A stretch of 64,000 bases of DNA. It comes from Polynucleobacter sp. HIN7. GTDB lineage: Bacteria > Pseudomonadota > Gammaproteobacteria > Burkholderiales > Burkholderiaceae. Below the pieces are notes generated by a model that searched no databases, was not told the origin of the DNA, and saw nothing but the letters and a program-made list of their open reading frames with translations. The stretch lies in NCBI RefSeq assembly GCF_030297595.1, contig NZ_AP028138.1:806001-870000 (forward strand), in the 5' to 3' direction. The translations under genes were made by a program, and so were the position numbers. Numbering within the stretch: the first letter of the stretch is position 1; each line of letters begins with the position of its first letter. Positions 1-7,501 of this stretch are shown piece by piece.

Positions 1-774
1 CATCACGAAGTAACCATCTTTTGCTTTCACAGCTTGATAAGGCGCGGTCATACGGTTGGCCGTACCCAGTGCAATAGGAGGTTGACCGGTGCCCCAGTAC
101 TCGGAGGTATCCCAAATCGAGAATGCCAGCGCTGAATCAAATAAGGAAGCGTCAATGTATTGACCCTGGCCCGTGTTCTTGGCGCCAATATACGCTGACA
201 GAGCCGCATAGACCGCAAAGAGTGCGCAGCCAATATCAGCAACGGGAACACCGGCTTTGACGGGTTTGCCATCGCCATGGCCGGTCACACTCATTACTCC
301 GGACATCGCTTGAGCCATTAAATCAAAACCAGGACGCTCTGCCCATGGACCACTTTGGCCAAAACCCGAGATGCTGACGTATACCAGTGCGGGATTGATG
401 ATGCGCATTGCCTCGTAACCAACACCCAGCCGTTTCATGACGCCCGGGCGATAGTTCTCCACCAAAATATCAGCGTCCTTGGCCAACTCAAACAAAATCT
501 CTTTGCCAGCATCGGACTTCAGATTAATCGCAATGCTGCGTTTATTGCGATTCATGTTCAAAAAGCCCATGCTATCGGGGCCTTTCATCTTAAAACCCAT
601 GGCACCACGGGTTTGGTCACCTGAGCCTGGTGGCTCGACCTTGATGACATCGGCGCCCATATCGGCGAGCAACATACAGCAGTAGGGGCCCGCCATGACT
701 TGACTCACATCAAGAACCTTAACACCGGCGAGGGGTAGAGGACGATTAGTTTGGGATGTAGAGGAATTCATCAT
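1..774 (-). CDS. CaiB/BaiF family CoA-transferase, C-terminus cut by window edge
   Basis: Class III CoA-transferase, moving CoA between an acyl-CoA and a free acid in the cytoplasm; the substrate cannot be told from sequence. The frame is open for all 258 codons from ATG 774 to the edge, so the rest of the roughly 400-residue protein lies to the left. The N-terminus has the family block LAGVKVLDVSQVMAGPYC (residues 15-32), then GADVIKVEPPGSGDQTR, NRNKRSIAINL and VYVSISGFGQSGPW. The likely catalytic aspartate is D180 in GVPVADIGCALFA. A second ATG follows at 771. The gene diverges from the small membrane protein and DsbB-like gene across about 55 bp. Family assignment is firm, physiological role unknown. 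Confidence 0.93.
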   Translation of the reverse strand, partial: MMNSSTSQTNRPLPLAGVKVLDVSQVMAGPYCCMLLADMGADVIKVEPPGSGDQTRGAMGFKMKGPDSMGFLNMNRNKRSIAINLKSDAGKEILFELAKDADILVENYRPGVMKRLGVGYEAMRIINPALVYVSISGFGQSGPWAERPGFDLMAQAMSGVMSVTGHGDGKPVKAGVPVADIGCALFAVYAALSAYIGAKNTGQGQYIDASLFDSALAFSIWDTSEYWGTGQPPIALGTANRMTAPYQAVKAKDGYFVM

Positions 775-785
775 GGCATTCTAAA

Positions 786-808
786 CACAAAACCATTTTT
801 TGTTTGTG
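786..808. promoter_or_regulatory. Inverted repeat between divergent genes
   Basis: CACAAA and TTTGTG separated by 11 bases lie in the short space between the CoA-transferase and the small membrane protein. It could be an operator, or only a by-product of the T-rich spacer. No regulator is implied by the sequence. Confidence 0.25.
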
Positions 809-828
809 CACATCCGTCTATTAAAATA

Positions 829-993
829 ATGAGTATGTATATGTTTTTACCTTTTGTGATTGCATTACTAGCCGCCATCTTCATTTGGTTTGAGAAGCGC
901 GTACTTGGATTGCTGTTTGCATTCGCTAGCGCTGTGATCACGGTCGCATGGTTCTTGCATCATGCCTCCGACAAACTCAATATTAGTCTATGA
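829..993 (+). CDS. Small membrane protein, DUF5993-like, coupled to DsbB homologue
   Basis: A 54-residue, strongly hydrophobic protein with two predicted membrane helices: residues 5-20 (MFLPFVIALLAAIFIW) and 27-43 (GLLFAFASAVITVAWFL), joined by a short FEKRVL turn. It resembles the short DUF5993-type proteins that sit beside dsbB genes; that match is from memory. I chose ATG 829 because the frame upstream is not hydrophobic or conserved-looking. Its stop overlaps the next start by four bases (ATGA), so the two are almost certainly translationally coupled. A role as partner or stabiliser of the DsbB homologue is inference from this coupling only. Confidence 0.75.
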   Translation: MSMYMFLPFVIALLAAIFIWFEKRVLGLLFAFASAVITVAWFLHHASDKLNISL

Positions 994-1553
994 GTAAGCT
1001 AACCTTACCATCGCTTAGTGGCCTGGGGAACATTGTTCTCTTACTGGTCATTAATTTGGTGCTTACTCTGGCATTTTTGGATCAATTCATCAATCATGAT
1101 TTGCCATGCCCACTATGCATTCTGCAGCGCATGGGCTTTATCTTAATTGGACTGATGTTCTTGCTCAATATCCGTTCAGGTGCGCAGCCTGCGCATTACG
1201 GATTTGCCATTCTGTTTGCGATCTTGGGGTTGTCAGTCTCCCTGCGCCAAATACTTCTGCATGTTGCCCCTGATGATCTGGGTTATGGCGACACCTTCTT
1301 TCGTCTGCATTTTTACACCTGGGCCTTTGTTGGATTTGTCTCCTTGATGATTAGTATTGCAATTCTGTTAATCATTCCGGATCGTGGCACCCGCAGCCGC
1401 CATTGGTTTGCGCAGTTTATCTGTTTGTGGTTCATCCTTTTGTTAGTGGGTAATGTAATCTCGACCTTATCCATTTGCGGTTTAGGTGCTTGCGCAGACA
1501 ACCCATTGCACTATGACGGTATTACGCAGCTGCGCCAGTGGCTCACGAAGTAA
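990..1553 (+). CDS. DsbB-family disulfide bond formation membrane protein (variant)
   Basis: DsbB reoxidises the periplasmic thiol oxidase DsbA and passes electrons to quinone. The 187-residue product has the first redox pair C40/C43 in LPCPLCILQRMG directly after helix 1, as in DsbB. The usual second pair in the loop between helices 3 and 4 is absent: that loop (about residues 92-108) has no cysteine. Instead there is a fifth hydrophobic segment (about 138-160) followed by CGLGAC (C163/C168) in a tail that should be periplasmic. So this is a DsbB relative with the second pair moved to the C-terminus. It overlaps the upstream small membrane gene by 4 bp. No dsbA is nearby. Confidence 0.88.
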   Translation: MSKLTLPSLSGLGNIVLLLVINLVLTLAFLDQFINHDLPCPLCILQRMGFILIGLMFLLNIRSGAQPAHYGFAILFAILGLSVSLRQILLHVAPDDLGYGDTFFRLHFYTWAFVGFVSLMISIAILLIIPDRGTRSRHWFAQFICLWFILLLVGNVISTLSICGLGACADNPLHYDGITQLRQWLTK

Positions 1554-1559
1554 GTTGCT

Positions 1560-2525
1560 TTGAAACGACTCTTTATCATCGGCGCACTTGTATTTGGGCT
1601 ATGTTCTGCAGCGCAAGCGGAACGCATCTGGCCACGCGATACCATTCGTATCGTGGTGAGTTTTCCTCCAGGCGGTGCACCCGATACCTTGGCACGCGTT
1701 CTGGCAGAGGATTGGCAAAAAACCTTGAACGTAGCAATCGTTGTCGAAAACCGTCCTGGACACGGCGGTAATATTGGAGCCGATCAGGTAGCTAAGAGTG
1801 CGCCCGACGGCTATACCTTGCTGATTGGTACCGTAGGGATTCATGCGATTAATGGCGCCCTTTATGAAAAACTCTCTTACGATCCCGTTGCTGATTTCAC
1901 CCCAATTAGTTTCTTGGCGAGCACCCCAAACGTACTAATTGTGAGTAAGCAACTTGGCGTGCAGTCACTCAAGGACCTAATTGCTCTAGCCAAAGCAAAA
2001 CCGAATGAACTGACTTTTGGATCATCGGGAACGGGTACATCGATTCATATGTCAGGAGAGCTCTTTAAAGAAATGGCGGGCGTGCAGATTCGGCATATTC
2101 CGTATAAGGGTAGAGCGCAATCCTTGCCCGATCTGGTAAGCGGCCGCATTTCCATGCTCTTTGATAATTTAGCGTCTGCATTACCCCTAATTAAAGCCAA
2201 TGAAGTGGTAGCGTTGGGAGTTACCACACTCAAGCGCTCTCCATCAGCCCCAGAGATCCCGACCCTCGCCGAGCAAGGACTCAAAGGGTTTGAAGCGATA
2301 TCCTGGTTCTCTCTGATGGGCCCAGCCAAGTTGCCTCGCGATATTCAGATGCGGTTGAATCAATTGACCCAGCAAACCCTATCCAAGCCTGAGGTAAGAA
2401 CCAGGCTGATGAGCGGTGGACTCGAGCCAAATCCAGCTAGCCCTGAGGATCTAGCCCGTTATATCCAACTGGAATCCAATAAATGGCGCAAAATTGTCCA
2501 GCAATCCGGAGCAAAGGCAGAATGA
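1560..2525 (+). CDS. Bug-family (TctC-like) periplasmic solute-binding protein
   Basis: Periplasmic receptor of the tripartite tricarboxylate transporter type, binding small carboxylates. Residues 1-20 form a signal peptide ending in AQA, then the mature protein starts near ERIWPRDTIRIVVSFPPGG, the family hallmark. Further family blocks are VENRPGHGGNIGADQVAKS, PDGYTLL and HIPYKGRAQSLPDLVSGRI. The 321-residue length is normal. The start is a TTG six bases after the dsbB-like stop, with no strong ribosome site, so coupling to the upstream gene is likely. No TctA/TctB membrane genes are present, as is usual for the many orphan Bug proteins of betaproteobacteria. Ligand unknown. Confidence 0.93.
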   Translation: MKRLFIIGALVFGLCSAAQAERIWPRDTIRIVVSFPPGGAPDTLARVLAEDWQKTLNVAIVVENRPGHGGNIGADQVAKSAPDGYTLLIGTVGIHAINGALYEKLSYDPVADFTPISFLASTPNVLIVSKQLGVQSLKDLIALAKAKPNELTFGSSGTGTSIHMSGELFKEMAGVQIRHIPYKGRAQSLPDLVSGRISMLFDNLASALPLIKANEVVALGVTTLKRSPSAPEIPTLAEQGLKGFEAISWFSLMGPAKLPRDIQMRLNQLTQQTLSKPEVRTRLMSGGLEPNPASPEDLARYIQLESNKWRKIVQQSGAKAE

Positions 2526-2584
2526 TGTCTGCCAAACCCACTCCAGAAGCGTTAAATAGATAGAAAGATCAACCGGAGCACTCC

Positions 2585-3049
2585 ATGCGACTTCAGGCCC
2601 TTAAAACAATTCTCATAAGTAGTATTAGTATCACCGTACTCACTGCCTGCGTATCCGCACCCACTGGCCCCACGATTACCATCATGCCGCGCGAAGGAAA
2701 ATCCTTTGAAGAATTTAAAAGGGATGATGAGGAGTGCAGAGCCTTCGCATCTCAGTCCGTCAAGGAAGGCAATACCGCAGCCCTAAAGGAGGGGGCCATT
2801 AGTGCGGCCACAGGTGCCGCCATTGGTGCTGCAGCCGGAGCCCTGTATCAAGGCGGAAGCAGTACGAATGTTGGAACTGGTGCAGCCATTGGTATGGTTG
2901 GTGGCGCTGCAGTCGGGGCCATGGGCGCTGCCAGTAAAGAATCGCAGGCCCAAACGCAATACAACACCGCGTATCAACAGTGCATGTATACCAAGGGCAA
3001 TCAAGTACCCGGTTTTAAACCAATTGGTGAGTTTAAAAAGATTCAGTAG
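2585..3049 (+). CDS. Glycine-zipper outer-membrane-type lipoprotein
   Basis: A 154-residue predicted lipoprotein. The signal peptide ends in the lipobox LTAC with C22 as the lipidated residue. The middle (about 75-120) is an Ala/Gly-rich glycine-zipper segment with repeated GAAIGAAAG and GAAVGAMGAA patterns, able to form tight membrane helices. Two further cysteines, in DEECRAF and YQQCMYT, flank the zipper and could pair in the periplasm. A ribosome site (CCGGAGC) precedes the ATG. It follows the Bug gene by about 60 bp. The exact role is unknown; related proteins are envelope-stress or surface-associated lipoproteins. Confidence 0.85.
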   Translation: MRLQALKTILISSISITVLTACVSAPTGPTITIMPREGKSFEEFKRDDEECRAFASQSVKEGNTAALKEGAISAATGAAIGAAAGALYQGGSSTNVGTGAAIGMVGGAAVGAMGAASKESQAQTQYNTAYQQCMYTKGNQVPGFKPIGEFKKIQ

Positions 3050-3061
3050 TAAGAAGATTGC

Positions 3062-3277
3062 TCAACTAAGAATCTGGACAATGCGCTCGCTTCCATCTGT
3101 ATAAAGAAAGCGCAGCTCATATTGACCCACTATCTCGGCACTCTTTAACTCCTTATTACCCCAACTCAACGAAAGCTCTAAGCCCAGTTCCTTATCTTCA
3201 ACAATGGCCAATTTGCTTTGGTGATCGATCGCTTTAATCGAAAAGTGTTCGGAGCGAGGAAATAATTTATCAAGCAT
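3062..3277 (-). CDS. Hypothetical small protein
   Basis: A 71-residue soluble protein I do not recognise. It is rich in charged and beta-prone residues (KLAIVEDKELGLELSLSW, ELRFLYTDGSERIVQIL), which suggests a compact beta-rich domain. It is convergent with the lipoprotein gene (12 bp apart) and divergent from the winged-helix gene at 3469 across 190 bp of AT-rich DNA. Only a weak GAGG ribosome site, 13 bases upstream, is visible. It reads as a real gene because the composition is protein-like and it fills the space exactly, but this is uncertain. Confidence 0.55.
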   Translation of the reverse strand: MLDKLFPRSEHFSIKAIDHQSKLAIVEDKELGLELSLSWGNKELKSAEIVGQYELRFLYTDGSERIVQILS

Positions 3278-3285
3278 ATAATTTT

Positions 3286-3304
3286 ATAAACCTCATAAGT
3301 TTAT
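3286..3304. promoter_or_regulatory. Inverted repeat in divergent intergenic region
   Basis: ATAAAC and GTTTAT separated by 7 bases lie just upstream of the hypothetical gene and on the far side of the spacer from the winged-helix gene. A dimeric regulator site is possible; the nearby MarR-like protein is the obvious but untested candidate. Confidence 0.3.
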
Positions 3305-3361
3305 AGAAAATATATACATATTGGTGAATACGGATTTTCACCTCTTGACAACTAATGTCAT

Positions 3362-3371
3362 GGGGGGGGGG
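3362..3371 (+). repeat. G10 homopolymer tract in promoter region
   Basis: Ten consecutive G residues lie 97 bp upstream of the winged-helix gene. A perfect TTGACA hexamer (3345-3350) stands 11 bases before the tract, so the tract falls where a -35/-10 spacer would be. No good -10 box follows at 17 bp. Runs of this length are prone to slippage in vivo and to sequencing error. Confidence 0.8.
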
Positions 3372-3468
3372 ATTGAAAGCTTTTTAGTAATTCGCTCAAA
3401 AGCGGTTAAACTATTATGAGGAAATAAAAAAGTCTTCCATTACAACGACTACTTGTGGGGACAAGAAT

Positions 3469-3798
3469 ATGGACGTCTTAGCCAATTACTTTGAGTTCGC
3501 AAGTAGTCGGGACAAAATACATGCCAAGTACAAGGTCACTCACCGCGAGTGCATTATCTTGCGCATGATCACCAGCGCCTTTCATGAGGGGCATAAGCTC
3601 ACTGTGTCGGATGTGATTCAAATGAAGTCGATTGCTTCACCAGCAACATCGCATGCCGCCCTCAAATCTCTAATTGAAAAGAAACTAATTGAGAACAAAT
3701 CCTGCACCAAGGATGCTCGCGTGAAGAAATTAGTTCCAACTGAGAAAGCCATCAAGCTCTACAAAGAGCTAGGCATGCTACTGGTCAAAACAAAATAA
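3469..3798 (+). CDS. MarR-like winged-helix protein
   Basis: A 109-residue protein with the shape of a MarR-type winged helix: an N-terminal helix (DVLANYFEFASSRDKIHAKYK), a helix-turn-helix around KLTVSDVIQMKSIASPATSHAALKSLIEKKLIE (residues 44-76), then a charged wing (NKSCTKDARVKKLVPTEKA) and a final helix. The pattern of recognition helix followed by LIEKKLIE and K(D)xRxK is typical of MarR wings. It is shorter than most MarR proteins and lacks the long C-terminal dimerisation helix. A GGGG ribosome site lies about 10 bases upstream. Target unknown; it may act on its own promoter region with the G10 tract. Confidence 0.7.
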   Translation: MDVLANYFEFASSRDKIHAKYKVTHRECIILRMITSAFHEGHKLTVSDVIQMKSIASPATSHAALKSLIEKKLIENKSCTKDARVKKLVPTEKAIKLYKELGMLLVKTK

Positions 3799-3800
3799 GC

Positions 3801-5192
3801 TTAGACCGTCACCGGTGGGTTGGTCTTTTTGTAGTGTGCCGCAGTCTTTCTAAAAATCCATAAAAGTAGTGCGGCGGCAATGGCCAGGCTCACACTATTG
3901 GCAATCCAAAATCCATTGACCCCCTGCAAAATCTGGGGTGTATTGCCCAGCACATTGAAGCCCAATAGGTAGCCGCCTCCAAGGCCCACACACCACAGTG
4001 ACCCTGCATAAACCAACATGGGCAAAAACGAGATGCGATACGCGCGCAAGATAAATGCCGCAACCACTTGTACCGAGTCAACCAATTGATAGAAGCAAAT
4101 AAACAAGAAGAGCGGCGCAGCTAATAATTTGACATCCGGTGTTGGGTCATAGAGATCAAGTAACTGGAACCGAAACACCCATACAAATAGACCGATCACA
4201 ATGCATAGGCTACTGGTGAAGATCACCGATGACCAACCAATCTCTTCGGCGCGTTGCTGACGACCTGCGCCAATGGACTGCGAGACCAGGGTCATGGTTG
4301 CAATTGACAGTGCTAGCGGCACCATATAAATGACCGTACCGAGATTAGCAACGATTTGATGACCTGCAAGCGTGGTGGTGCCAAAGCGCGCAATGAACAA
4401 GGACATAAAGGTAAACGAGGTCACCTCAATAAAGTAACTCAGACCAATTGGCGCACCTAAGCGTAAAAGCGTCCAGATCCGATGCCAATCGGGCCAACTA
4501 AATTGCGCAAAGAGGTGAAACGGCTTATAAAACCGACCCGAGAGCACAATAATGAGGGTCGCAAAAAACCACAGCCAGTTAATGATCACCGTAGCAACTG
4601 CGCAACCGGGGCCACCCATCGCAGCAACACCAAAGCCACCATAAATAAACAAGGCATTGAGCGGAAACTTGAGACCCAAGCCCACCAATTGCACAATCGT
4701 AATAATCCCTGGCCTAGAAACTGCATTATGAAAGGACATCAAAACCCGCATGCCCATGCTGGCTGGTAAACCAAGGGCCAAGATCTCTAGATAGAGACGT
4801 GCTTTACTCTCGAGATCCTGCTCAACCTGTGAGATCCCAAGTAAAAGATCGGCATTCAAAAGGATTAATGTGCCGACCACGGTTAAGCCTACAGCAAGCC
4901 AACCCGCTTGACGAACCTCTTCGCCAATCTCGCTATACCGTTTGGCACCAAATAATTGCCCCGCAATTGGGGTGAGAGCGGCAATCACCCCTGTGAGTCC
5001 AACATAAATACTGATGTAGATCGCTGAGGCCATGGCCAGAGCTGCAAGATCCTCAGAGGAGTAGCGCGCCGTCATGGCGGTGTCTAACACACCAAAGGCA
5101 ATCACCGCTAACTGGCCCACCAATAGTGGACCGGCTAATTTCAGGAGTTCAGGAACATCGTCTCGTAAGCGCGAGACCCGAAAAAATGTCAT
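3801..5192 (-). CDS. MATE family multidrug/Na+ or H+ antiporter
   Basis: A 463-residue inner-membrane exporter with about twelve hydrophobic helices and no signal peptide. The N-terminal repeat carries the MATE pattern PLLVGQLAVIAFGVLDTAMTARYSSEDLAALA and the loop ALTPIAGQLFGAKRYSEIGEEVRQA; the second half repeats the layout with TTLAGHQIVANLGTVIYMVPLALSIATMTLVSQSIGAGR. These GQ and QSxGA signatures are those of NorM-like efflux pumps for cationic drugs. The gene starts 9 bp after the glycosyltransferase stop, so both belong to one minus-strand transcript, although no functional link is evident. Its 3' end is convergent with the winged-helix gene. Confidence 0.93.
   Translation of the reverse strand: MTFFRVSRLRDDVPELLKLAGPLLVGQLAVIAFGVLDTAMTARYSSEDLAALAMASAIYISIYVGLTGVIAALTPIAGQLFGAKRYSEIGEEVRQAGWLAVGLTVVGTLILLNADLLLGISQVEQDLESKARLYLEILALGLPASMGMRVLMSFHNAVSRPGIITIVQLVGLGLKFPLNALFIYGGFGVAAMGGPGCAVATVIINWLWFFATLIIVLSGRFYKPFHLFAQFSWPDWHRIWTLLRLGAPIGLSYFIEVTSFTFMSLFIARFGTTTLAGHQIVANLGTVIYMVPLALSIATMTLVSQSIGAGRQQRAEEIGWSSVIFTSSLCIVIGLFVWVFRFQLLDLYDPTPDVKLLAAPLFLFICFYQLVDSVQVVAAFILRAYRISFLPMLVYAGSLWCVGLGGGYLLGFNVLGNTPQILQGVNGFWIANSVSLAIAAALLLWIFRKTAAHYKKTNPPVTV
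3804..3830 (+). terminator. Probable intrinsic terminator inside the 3' end of the convergent MATE gene
   Basis: GACC and GGTC (3804-3807, 3822-3825) with an inner ACC/GGT pair form an interrupted stem followed by TTTTT. It would end the winged-helix transcript. The bases are also the last codons of the MATE gene on the other strand. Confidence 0.45.
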
Positions 5193-5200
5193 GCGTGGTC

Positions 5201-6919
5201 TTACTCGGGGATTACTTCATATAAGCGCAAACGCTCATCGCGATCAGCAGCACGTCGGTCTTCCCAAAGCAGTTTGAGCTTCTTGTCATGCAGTGCGGAG
5301 AATGCCGTTGCCGTGCTGGCATTGTGGGTTAGTACATAAGGGCAGGCAGGATTGTCGGCCAAGGGTAAGCGAGTGAAGTAACTGAATGATGCTAATTGTG
5401 CCGCTCCTAAATTACTTGTATCGATACAAGTAGCATTGGCTGGCGCAGCCTGTACTAGCCGCTCAGCAACAAAACGATAGGTCTTGGCGTAGTTGATGGT
5501 GGGTAACCACAGAGTCATGAGCAGCACCCACATGAGTGTCGTACCAGATGCCGAGATAATCAAGCAGCGCCAAATCACTTTGGGAGCACGTGAGGTACGC
5601 CACTGCACCACCCACAGCCAAAGACCGGTAATGCCAAGTGCAATGAGGAGGGTGACCCAACTAAATTGAACCTCAAAACCGGGAATATAACGTGCCACAT
5701 TATCAGCAGTGCTTGCCGGAAAGCCCGTGGTCTTAGCAAGCCAAATCAGCCAAATGGCGATTGCAATAATCGTAAAGCTCAGCATTGCAAACCAGTCAAT
5801 AAAACTAATGACACTGCGTCGCAAAATGGGAAGGCTAAAGGCAGCCAAGATGGCCATTGGTGGAATGAGGATGATTAAATCATGCTCATTCGCTTCCACC
5901 CGAAATAGCACATAGATAAGTCCAGCGAGTAACAAACCTAAGGGAATGCATAAATGGGGCGCGCGCCACGCGCCAGCATCCTCATGTCGCACCCAGTGCA
6001 CGAGGGCGACTAAGGCCAGCGGCCAGACCGGCCATGCGTATGCCCAAAAGTTGACTCCCATAAACTGTAAGGAGCTCCATGCAATGTAGCGATGCATGGG
6101 CGGTGTTTGCGCCCAGGCTTGGAGTGCCGCTTCTTGTACTGCTGGAGAAACGGCAAAGACTTGCCATAAGAGTGGCCAAATACCAATCCCCACAATCGCA
6201 ATGACCAGCGAACTCAGTGTCCACCGAAATCGTAGTTTTACCTGACAGAAGAAAACAGCCAGTGCGGTTGCTATCGCAATCAATGTAGTTAAAGCCCAGT
6301 TACTAGAGAGACCCAAAATGACTAATCCGAGGCCAGTCCATGCGCCACCTTGCCAAGGTTTATCAAGGCCACGGATAGTGCCATACATCACAATTGATAA
6401 ACCCATGAGTTGCGCCATCATCGGCGTGGTCTCGTGAGTTCGCTGGGCCAGGCCCACACATGCCAAGAAAATGAGGAGCGCCCCATCGGCTAAGGTCATC
6501 CCGTAGTCGCGGGTATTGGGTTGGCCACCCAGCGCAAAACTCATGGGTTGTACTTCTTTGCGACGCCCTAAGAGATAACACGCATACCAAATGGCAATTG
6601 CGGTCACGAAGAAGCACAGTGCTGAGTAAAGACGTGCCGCATTGCTATCACCAATCCATGAGCCAAACAAATCCATCAAGCTCGCACCCAGCCAGTAGGG
6701 TAGTGGTGCCCCCATCGATTGCTCACGTCCAGCGAGAGAGGGGATTAGCCAATCCTGCCAAGAGCTGGTATGCAGATGCCACATCACACCAAACCCAATC
6801 GAGTCTTCGTTTTTCCAGGGATCCCGACCAAAGAGGCCAGCTAAGCCGTAGACGATTGTGAGGGCAAAGATCACAATCCGAGGAATGGATGCTGTGGCAG
6901 CGGCAGTCAGTTTGACCAT
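5201..6919 (-). CDS. PMT/ArnT-like membrane glycosyltransferase (GT39/GT83 type)
   Basis: A 572-residue protein with about a dozen membrane helices. The first periplasmic loop contains GRDPWKNEDSIGFGVMWHL, where the D-x-x-x-x-E-D pattern matches the catalytic acidic loop of protein mannosyl- and aminoarabinose transferases. PYWLGA and DSNAARLYSALCF further match ArnT-like proteins of betaproteobacteria. Such enzymes move a sugar from an undecaprenyl carrier to lipid A or protein on the periplasmic face; which acceptor applies here cannot be read. The C-terminal domain (last 120 residues) is periplasmic and contains ATCIDTSNLGAAQLASFSY. Same transcript as the MATE exporter. Confidence 0.85.
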   Translation of the reverse strand: MVKLTAAATASIPRIVIFALTIVYGLAGLFGRDPWKNEDSIGFGVMWHLHTSSWQDWLIPSLAGREQSMGAPLPYWLGASLMDLFGSWIGDSNAARLYSALCFFVTAIAIWYACYLLGRRKEVQPMSFALGGQPNTRDYGMTLADGALLIFLACVGLAQRTHETTPMMAQLMGLSIVMYGTIRGLDKPWQGGAWTGLGLVILGLSSNWALTTLIAIATALAVFFCQVKLRFRWTLSSLVIAIVGIGIWPLLWQVFAVSPAVQEAALQAWAQTPPMHRYIAWSSLQFMGVNFWAYAWPVWPLALVALVHWVRHEDAGAWRAPHLCIPLGLLLAGLIYVLFRVEANEHDLIILIPPMAILAAFSLPILRRSVISFIDWFAMLSFTIIAIAIWLIWLAKTTGFPASTADNVARYIPGFEVQFSWVTLLIALGITGLWLWVVQWRTSRAPKVIWRCLIISASGTTLMWVLLMTLWLPTINYAKTYRFVAERLVQAAPANATCIDTSNLGAAQLASFSYFTRLPLADNPACPYVLTHNASTATAFSALHDKKLKLLWEDRRAADRDERLRLYEVIPE

Positions 6920-6973
6920 ACTAGTTCATCGTATCCCTGAATACTATCTTGATCCACATTCCCAGAAATAACA

Positions 6974-6993
6974 AAGGCAGCGTCTGCTGCCTT
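6974..6993 (-). terminator. Intrinsic terminator downstream of rpmE2
   Basis: AAGGCAGC and GCTGCCTT form a perfect 8-bp stem around a 4-base loop. On the minus strand it is followed by TGTTATTTC, a moderately T-rich tail. It separates rpmE2 from the glycosyltransferase gene. Confidence 0.6.
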
Positions 6994-7018
6994 CGGTAAC
7001 ACAAACCACCTAAGGTGA

Positions 7019-7381
7019 TTACTTCGCTTTCTTGCTAGCCACTTTCTTTGCAGCAGGCTCTGCTTTCTTCGCCTCAGCGGCAGCAGCACGCTTCTCAGCG
7101 GTCTTGGCAGCGCCATCACCGGTTGCCTTGGCAGCCGCTTTGCCACCAAACTTCTGACGGAACTTCTCAACACGACCAGCAGTGTCAATAATCTTCTGGG
7201 TACCTGTAAAGAAAGGATGCGACTCCGAGGAGGTCTCAATCTTTGCTAATGGATACTCTTGACCGTCTTCCCACTTAATCGTCTCTTTGGTGATGATGGT
7301 GGAGCGGGTTTTGAAGCTGAAGTTGTTGGAAACATCTAAAAAAACAACTTCGCGGTAATCAGGGTGAATGCCTTGTTTCAT
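7019..7381 (-). CDS. rpmE2: 50S ribosomal protein L31 type B with Lys/Ala-rich tail
   Basis: L31 bridges the large and small ribosomal subunits. The first 80 residues match type [43 protein letters not shown] and [26 protein letters not shown]. There is no CxxC zinc motif, so this is the zinc-independent form. The usual length is about 85-90; here residues from about 85 to 120 form an extra low-complexity Lys/Ala tail ([24 protein letters not shown] then [16 protein letters not shown]). I chose the internal ATG 7381, which gives the conserved MKQGIHP start, over ATG 7387. It lies downstream of rho on the same strand. Confidence 0.95.
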   Translation of the reverse strand: MKQGIHPDYREVVFLDVSNNFSFKTRSTIITKETIKWEDGQEYPLAKIETSSESHPFFTGTQKIIDTAGRVEKFRQKFGGKAAAKATGDGAAKTAEKRAAAAEAKKAEPAAKKVASKKAK

Positions 7382-7408
7382 AATCAATATCCTTGGAACG
7401 GGTAGCCG

Positions 7409-7433
7409 TTGTGCGTCACGCGTGATCCCACAA
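7409..7433. promoter_or_regulatory. Compound palindrome in the rho-rpmE2 spacer
   Basis: A perfect 10-bp palindrome TCACGCGTGA (7416-7425) is nested inside TTGTG (7409-7413) and CACAA (7429-7433). It lies 28-52 bases upstream of the rpmE2 start. It could be an operator or form a leader hairpin. It does not match the Zur box known for some zinc-independent ribosomal protein genes. Confidence 0.35.
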
Positions 7434-7501
7434 TACTTGCCCAGGGTTTAATACAGCAAAAGCGAGATTATGCCACAAAATCAACGCTTAAGCTCCAATG
7501 G

